Of a DNA stretch of 52,477 bases, positions 48,142-52,477 are shown in pieces; position 1 is the stretch's first letter, and every line of letters begins with the position of its first letter. Both the position numbers and the translations under genes were made by a program. The notes beneath the pieces were generated by a model, which was not told the DNA's origin, ran no database searches, and saw only the letters and a list, made by a program, of their open reading frames with translations. This DNA is from a virus: IMG/VR virus record IMGVR_UViG_3300033182_000988, positions 1 to 52,477 of that record; one strand, 5' to 3'.

Positions 48142-48310
48142 CTACTTTCATCTCTCTCATTCCTTTACATTCAACTCCACGTCTAAACATTGACATCATT
48201 GATTCTTGTGCAGAGATCATATCAAAGTAAACGGCAACTTTATCTTCACCCTGGTAAACATAATCAACACAGTAGAACCCAGTTTGAAGAGGATCTTTTC
48301 TTTTTTTCAT
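48128..48310 (-). CDS. Small protein, unknown function
   Basis: 60 residues from ATG 48310 (MKKRKDPLQTGFYCVDYVYQ). A TTG at 48319 is less likely. The middle is GEDKVAVYFDMISAQESMMS, and it ends in a basic KVDAKG. The gap to the upstream gene is only 2 bases (TAAATATG). It is probably a compact cytoplasmic protein, and no family is recognised. Confidence 0.6.
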   Translation of the reverse strand: MKKRKDPLQTGFYCVDYVYQGEDKVAVYFDMISAQESMMSMFRRGVECKGMREMKVDAKG

Positions 48311-48312
48311 AT

Positions 48313-48471
48313 TTACCAATTATGATAAAGTTTCGGAGAAAGATAAGGACGTTTAAAAACTTGCTTTAGAGTAAGAGTTTCCAATTCTTGTTTTTGTTCT
48401 TGAGAAAGTTTACCCCAACGAAGAGTAGCAATAAGATTTTTTAGCATTCCTTTATGTTTGTAAAGAACCAT
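48313..48471 (-). CDS. Small basic protein, unknown function
   Basis: A 52-residue frame: MVLYKHKGMLKNLIATLRWG, then KLSQEQKQELETLTLKQVFK, RPYLSPKLYHNW. It is basic and helical. An internal ATG at residue 9 is another possible start. No ribosome site is obvious. It starts within 15 bases of the psbD terminator and ends 2 bases before the next gene, so the dense packing supports it. It may be transcribed by read-through from psbD. Confidence 0.5.
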   Translation of the reverse strand: MVLYKHKGMLKNLIATLRWGKLSQEQKQELETLTLKQVFKRPYLSPKLYHNW

Positions 48472-48483
48472 TATAGCATAAAA

Positions 48484-48501
48484 AAGACCCTTTCGGGTCT
48501 T
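48484..48501 (-). terminator. psbD terminator
   Basis: On the minus strand AAGACCC-GAAA-GGGTCTT is followed by T residues, just after the psbD stop at 48507. Confidence 0.85.
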
Positions 48502-48506
48502 GATAA

Positions 48507-49568
48507 TTAAAGTGCGTTGCCCCTCGGCAAGACTTCCTCTGGGAAGATAAAGTTTTCGTGTGGTTGGTCAACTGGTGCCATCCAGGCACGAAGACCTTCG
48601 TTAAGAAGAATGTTCTTAGTATAGAACGTCTCAAATTCTGGATCTTCTGCCGCTCTAATCTCCTGACTCACAAAGTCATAAGCACGCAGGTTAAGTGCAA
48701 GACCGATAATGCCGATAGAAGAAACCCAAAGACCCATAACGGGTACAAAAAGCATAAAGAAGTGAAGCCAACGCTTATTGCTAAAGGCAATACCAAAGAT
48801 CTGAGACCAGAAACGGTTCGCAGTAACCATTGAATAGGTTTCCTCTTCTTGGGTAGGTTCAAAACCTTTGAAGGTATTTGCTTGTTCACCATCTTGATAG
48901 AGAGTATTCTCTACTGTAACACCATGAATTGCAGAAAGCAATGCACCGCCAAGGATACCTGCAACACCCATCATATGAAACGGGTTGAGCGTCCAGTTGT
49001 GGAAACCCTGTAGGAAGAGTAAGAAGCGGAAAATCGCTGCAACACCAAAGGAAGGTGCGAAGAACCAACTGGATTGTCCGAGAGGATACATGAGAAACAC
49101 ACTGACAAAAACAGCGATAGGCCCAGAGAATGCGATTGCGTTATAAGGTCTGATACCAACCAGACGAGCAATCTCAAACTGACGTAACATGAATCCTATA
49201 AGAGCGAAGGCTCCGTGGAGCGCCACAAAAGTCCAGAGTCCCCCAAGTTGGCACCATCGGACGAAATCCCCTTGAGCTTCAGGACCCCAGAGAAGAAGAA
49301 GAGAATGACCCATAGAATCTGCTGGAGTACTAACTGCCGCAGTAAGAAAGTTTGCACCCTCAAGATAGGAGGATACAATCCCATGAGTGTACCAACTCGT
49401 AACGAAAGTTGTCCCAGTAAGCCAACCACCAATAGCAAGATAAGCTGTGGGAAAAAGAAGAAGTCCAGACCAGCCAACAAAAACGAAACGATCTCTCTTA
49501 AGCCAATCGTCAAGGACATCAAACCACCCCCTTTGTTGAATAGGTTGTGAAAGTGTTGAAGATACCAT
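48507..49568 (-). CDS. psbD: Photosystem II reaction centre protein D2
   Basis: A full-length 353-residue D2: [20 protein letters not shown] at the start, ending LPRGNAL. Key residues are visible: the His in [11 protein letters not shown] (P680 ligand, H197), [12 protein letters not shown] (iron ligand H214) and [10 protein letters not shown] (iron ligand H268). Five transmembrane helices are expected. Phage D2 replaces the damaged host protein and keeps photosynthesis going during infection. A strong site TTAGGAGGATA precedes the ATG. Promoters of both types lie upstream. Confidence 0.98.
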   Translation of the reverse strand: MVSSTLSQPIQQRGWFDVLDDWLKRDRFVFVGWSGLLLFPTAYLAIGGWLTGTTFVTSWYTHGIVSSYLEGANFLTAAVSTPADSMGHSLLLLWGPEAQGDFVRWCQLGGLWTFVALHGAFALIGFMLRQFEIARLVGIRPYNAIAFSGPIAVFVSVFLMYPLGQSSWFFAPSFGVAAIFRFLLFLQGFHNWTLNPFHMMGVAGILGGALLSAIHGVTVENTLYQDGEQANTFKGFEPTQEEETYSMVTANRFWSQIFGIAFSNKRWLHFFMLFVPVMGLWVSSIGIIGLALNLRAYDFVSQEIRAAEDPEFETFYTKNILLNEGLRAWMAPVDQPHENFIFPEEVLPRGNAL

Positions 49569-49590
49569 TATCCTCCTAAGTAACTTTTCT

Positions 49591-49624
49591 TATTTAGTTT
49601 ACATTACTTTACAATATAAGTCAA
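49591..49624 (-). promoter_or_regulatory. psbD promoter region (sigma70-like plus late-type)
   Basis: TTGACT, 17 bases, TAAACT on the minus strand, with a CTAAATA box (49591-49597) overlapping the -10. It is upstream of psbD with a strong ribosome site. Confidence 0.5.
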
Positions 49625-49701
49625 TAGGAAGTTTTACTTATGGTGATTAAGGTAGTTTATTAGGTTTTGTAGAGTTTGTGTATCTTCTCCACACCAACCT
49701 A

Positions 49702-52197
49702 TCATACTATTACAGTTGATAGATTTCCAGAGTCGTCCACGATCAGTCTGTACTCGGTTCCGTTTGGAGATGTAAGAACCAGTCCAACTGAAGTGTTAAC
49801 GCCAACATTAACATCACTCTGGAATGTAGAAATACCAGATACATTCAGAGTGTCTGTCTCTGTGTGACCTGTTACATCAATACCAGAAGCAGTAGTATTA
49901 AGTTTTTTATTTCCTAAATGATAGAGTTGTGCTTCACCAGTAGAACCTTCTACTTGAATTCCAAGGAAAGCACTAGTCTTATATGCCCAGAGTCTTAAAT
50001 TTTCATTAGAAGCATATTGATTGATATCAAATCTACCAGTGTTATTCTGAATAACAGAATAGCTATTCCACCAAAGAGAAAGATTATTATCAAAGTCTAA
50101 TACACCAGTTCCATCAATACTTACATTATTTTGGAATGTAGAAATACCAGATACATTTAGAGTGTCTGTCTCTGTGTGACCTGTTACATCAATACCAGAA
50201 GCAGTGGTTTTAAGTTTCTTGGAGTTGTCGTAGTAAAGTTCAAAAGCACCATTATGTAAACCTTGAGCAAAAATACCATATCCTCCACTAGAATCATCTT
50301 GAAGGTATACGTTGTTACCACGTAATGTTAATCCACCAGTACCAACATCTTCAATGATATTGGAGAAGCCATTATGATAAATTTGCAAATCTTCTCCATT
50401 ACCTAAAATAATCTTATCATTATCACCAAGATATACATCATCACTAAATGTAGAAATACCAGAAACAACCAGTGAGTTAGTTCTTACGTCGGCGGTTGTA
50501 ATACCACTGCCACCAGATCCATTAGAAGCAGCAGTAATACGTCCTTGAGCATCAACAGTGATATCTGCATTAGTGTATGAACCAGCACTTACCGCAGTGT
50601 TAGCAAGTTCATCTGGTCCAATAACATTGTCATCAATAGTCCAAGTAGCACCAGAGTTTGAAACTGTGATATCTCCTTTGTCACCATCACTGATTCCACC
50701 ACCGCCGCCGCCAGATGAAGTAATGGTTACGTTTCCTGTGGATTGATTAATAGAAATACCAGAGCCAGCAGTGATAGATGTTACTATTCCAGTTAAACTA
50801 GAACCAGATGCACCAGCAGTAATGAACCCAACATTATTAGTTAAGTCTCCAGTATCTGATGGGATAGTCGGTTTGTTGGTAAGGTCATTATAGTCGCCAG
50901 AGAATGTTGCAACTCCCGCAACAGCACTAGTGACGTATCCTTCTGTTGCGTATCCAACTACACTGTGGTCTCCCCAAGAGTATGCGGTATTCCAATTAGA
51001 AATCTGAATGTTTGTAATAGTGCTTGCGGCACCAGTAAAGGTTGCCGAAATACCAGTTAAGTTTGATCCATCTCCAGAGAAAGAAGTCGCAGTAATTACA
51101 CCAGAATAATTTGCATTTCCAGAACTAGTGATTGTCAGACCACTACCAATAGTAATTGAGTCATCATAACCATCTAAAGTTATGGATCCAGTTCCAATGG
51201 TCAGAATGCCAGTTACTCTAGCGTCTCCAGTTACAACAAGTTCTTCTGAAAAAGTTGTAGAACCACCAACACGAACTTTGGTGGAAGTTACAATCCCAAC
51301 ACTCATTCCCAGAGAAGAAGTGTTCCCCAAAAGGAGAGTATCATTTAAATCTTGTGACCCTGCACCAACAGAAGAAAACTCAAACTTACCAATTGTATGA
51401 TTATACTTTAAAAACTTACCATCATAAAAAGATGGGTTAGTTGCGATACCAACTATATCATCAAGATATTGGAGCTTTGTTTCTCCACCACCACCTATGG
51501 TAGAGAGTTGTTGCTGAACTCTATTAATAAAAAGTTTGTAATGTGCCTGTAGTTGATCAAGGGTAACAAAGTTCTGATCTAATGGTGTCAGTGAATCATT
51601 ATTATCAGTTGAAGGAGGCTCGTTTAGAAGACCTTCTTGTAGAGTTTGATACTCTACACCAATCTTATCTAACTTCTCATTGATGAGATCTTCGTTTGCT
51701 TTAGTGTTCTTTCTAAGTTCTTGGAATACCTCTTCTCTTAACGCATAAAGAGAACTTGAAGACTTTTTAATATACTCTTCTACTGCAATAACACTTGCTC
51801 TAAGTTTATTAACATCCTTAATCTCTTCTCTGAAGTAGACCTTAATTGTTTCTTCAGTCTCAGCAATTCTTTCTTCAAGAGTTTCATACAACTCTTTCTT
51901 GAGTTCTCTAATTCTGGTTTCAGTTCTTAAATCAGATTGTAGAACTTGCTTCTTATACTTGGGAAGTTGATTCTGTTTAATGTCATTACAGATATTATAT
52001 ACTTCAATGACATGATCTTTGTAGGAAGAAAGTTCTTTCCTATTAGAATTTAGAATTTGCTCTTGAATATTTTTAAAGGCACTATCAATCAAAGACACTG
52101 AATGAGAAATGTCTTCTTCCAGTGTTTGTTTTTCAGATTCTTCTACAACTTCAATGACTTCATTCGTTTTGTCAAAAAGTTGGGATGGACTAATCAT
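49702..52197 (-). CDS. Fibre-like protein between psbD and psbA
   Basis: An 831-residue protein. Residues 1-250 form a long helical coiled coil (KKELYETLEERIAETEETIK and similar). From about 260 on it is a beta-repeat shaft with DARVTGILTIGTGSITLDG, DLQIYHNG, and two near-identical 74-bp direct repeats encoding SGIDVTGHTETDTLNVSGIS. This is a phage fibre layout: trimeric coiled-coil base and repeat shaft. It is unusual in separating the two photosystem genes. Its promoter at 52220 has late-type and weak sigma70-type boxes. Confidence 0.8.
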   Translation of the reverse strand: MISPSQLFDKTNEVIEVVEESEKQTLEEDISHSVSLIDSAFKNIQEQILNSNRKELSSYKDHVIEVYNICNDIKQNQLPKYKKQVLQSDLRTETRIRELKKELYETLEERIAETEETIKVYFREEIKDVNKLRASVIAVEEYIKKSSSSLYALREEVFQELRKNTKANEDLINEKLDKIGVEYQTLQEGLLNEPPSTDNNDSLTPLDQNFVTLDQLQAHYKLFINRVQQQLSTIGGGGETKLQYLDDIVGIATNPSFYDGKFLKYNHTIGKFEFSSVGAGSQDLNDTLLLGNTSSLGMSVGIVTSTKVRVGGSTTFSEELVVTGDARVTGILTIGTGSITLDGYDDSITIGSGLTITSSGNANYSGVITATSFSGDGSNLTGISATFTGAASTITNIQISNWNTAYSWGDHSVVGYATEGYVTSAVAGVATFSGDYNDLTNKPTIPSDTGDLTNNVGFITAGASGSSLTGIVTSITAGSGISINQSTGNVTITSSGGGGGGISDGDKGDITVSNSGATWTIDDNVIGPDELANTAVSAGSYTNADITVDAQGRITAASNGSGGSGITTADVRTNSLVVSGISTFSDDVYLGDNDKIILGNGEDLQIYHNGFSNIIEDVGTGGLTLRGNNVYLQDDSSGGYGIFAQGLHNGAFELYYDNSKKLKTTASGIDVTGHTETDTLNVSGISTFQNNVSIDGTGVLDFDNNLSLWWNSYSVIQNNTGRFDINQYASNENLRLWAYKTSAFLGIQVEGSTGEAQLYHLGNKKLNTTASGIDVTGHTETDTLNVSGISTFQSDVNVGVNTSVGLVLTSPNGTEYRLIVDDSGNLSTVIV
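49820..49893. repeat. Direct repeat, copy A (fibre gene)
   Basis: A 74-bp segment, copied at 50132-50205 with a single mismatch. In the fibre protein both copies encode the shaft module SGIDVTGHTETDTLNVSGIS. Confidence 0.9.
50132..50205. repeat. Direct repeat, copy B (fibre gene)
   Basis: The second copy of the 74-bp shaft module, 312 bp from the first. The near-perfect DNA identity points to recent duplication or gene conversion. Confidence 0.9.
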
Positions 52198-52219
52198 TCT
52201 ATGATATTGACCTTTTTAG

Positions 52220-52255
52220 TATTTAGATAATAACAGAAATCTATTAGTTTTGCAA
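52220..52255 (-). promoter_or_regulatory. Fibre gene promoter region
   Basis: TTGCAA, 17 bases, TATTAT on the minus strand (weak sigma70), directly followed by CTAAATA (52220-52226), a late-type box 23 bases before the fibre ATG. Confidence 0.4.
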
Positions 52256-52275
52256 GTGCTTGATTCCATAAAAAA

Positions 52276-52292
52276 GGGTCTCAATGAGACCC
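52276..52292 (-). terminator. psbA terminator
   Basis: On the minus strand GGGTCTC-ATT-GAGACCC is followed by TTTTTTA. It follows the psbA stop at 52321. Confidence 0.85.
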
Positions 52293-52320
52293 CCTTTTTA
52301 TTATTCAGTTTTTATGAAAC

Positions 52321-52477
<157 letters not shown>

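Noticed and set aside
48470-48475. TATAAT on the minus strand at the start of the 52-residue gene
   Set aside because: There is no acceptable -35 at 17 bases, and the -10 overlaps the ATG, so the transcript would begin after the start codon.

Overview
The window is a piece of a T4-like cyanophage genome (a tailed myovirus of marine Synechococcus or Prochlorococcus). Three kinds of evidence support this. It carries T4-type morphogenesis and replication genes (gp4, gp5, gp26, gp48, gp53, gp54, gp32, gp33, gp59). It carries host-derived photosynthesis and carbon genes (psbD complete, psbA C-terminus, cp12, talC). It carries the usual cyanophage accessory set (phoH, thyX, glutaredoxin, a DUF1825-like gene, small membrane proteins). 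Which of the two host genera it infects cannot be decided from this sequence.

Layout. Positions 1-22062 hold virion adhesion and baseplate-periphery genes, almost all on the minus strand: fibre-like proteins, one plus-strand PA14-like protein (1686-3857), a plant-type leucine-rich-repeat protein (4857-7310), a tail-collar protein, two large paralogues and a 2294-residue beta-helix giant. Positions 22063-23187 are a small non-structural island with two tRNA genes, three tiny genes, a candidate small RNA and consensus sigma70-type promoters. Positions 23188-34520 are the baseplate hub operon (minus strand). It contains gp5 without a lysozyme domain, an M23 peptidase, a lysozyme-like protein, gp26 with a probable -1 frameshift extension, gp54, and an embedded cp12. 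Positions 34553-38122 are a plus-strand operon: gp4, a Rho_N/SAP-like protein, gp48, gp53. Positions 38152-43015 are DNA metabolism genes (gp32, DUF1825-like, gp59, gp33, exonuclease, phoH, thyX).

Positions 43062-45045 are a chain of overlapping small genes driven by sigma70-type promoters. It includes two small YRG-motif (DUF4278-like) proteins behind a leader that resembles the glutamine riboswitch (glnA/Downstream-peptide) core. From 45078 onward come a GIY-YIG endonuclease, small membrane proteins, glutaredoxin, talC, more tiny genes, psbD, an 831-residue fibre-like gene and the end of psbA.

How it fits together. Seven near-identical sigma70 promoters (TTGACA-like, 17 bp, TATAAT) precede small early/metabolic genes. 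T4-late-like boxes (TATAAATA, AATAAATA, CTAAATA) precede virion genes. The metabolic genes fit the known cyanophage strategy of keeping photosystem II running (psbA, psbD) and shifting carbon from the Calvin cycle to the pentose phosphate pathway (cp12, talC), to feed nucleotide synthesis (thyX). The riboswitch-like leader and DUF4278-like genes suggest an additional link to nitrogen status. That link is an inference.

No CRISPR array, insertion sequence or prophage attachment site was seen, and no gene-free stretch exceeds 300 bases. Everything was read by eye. No database or folding program was used.
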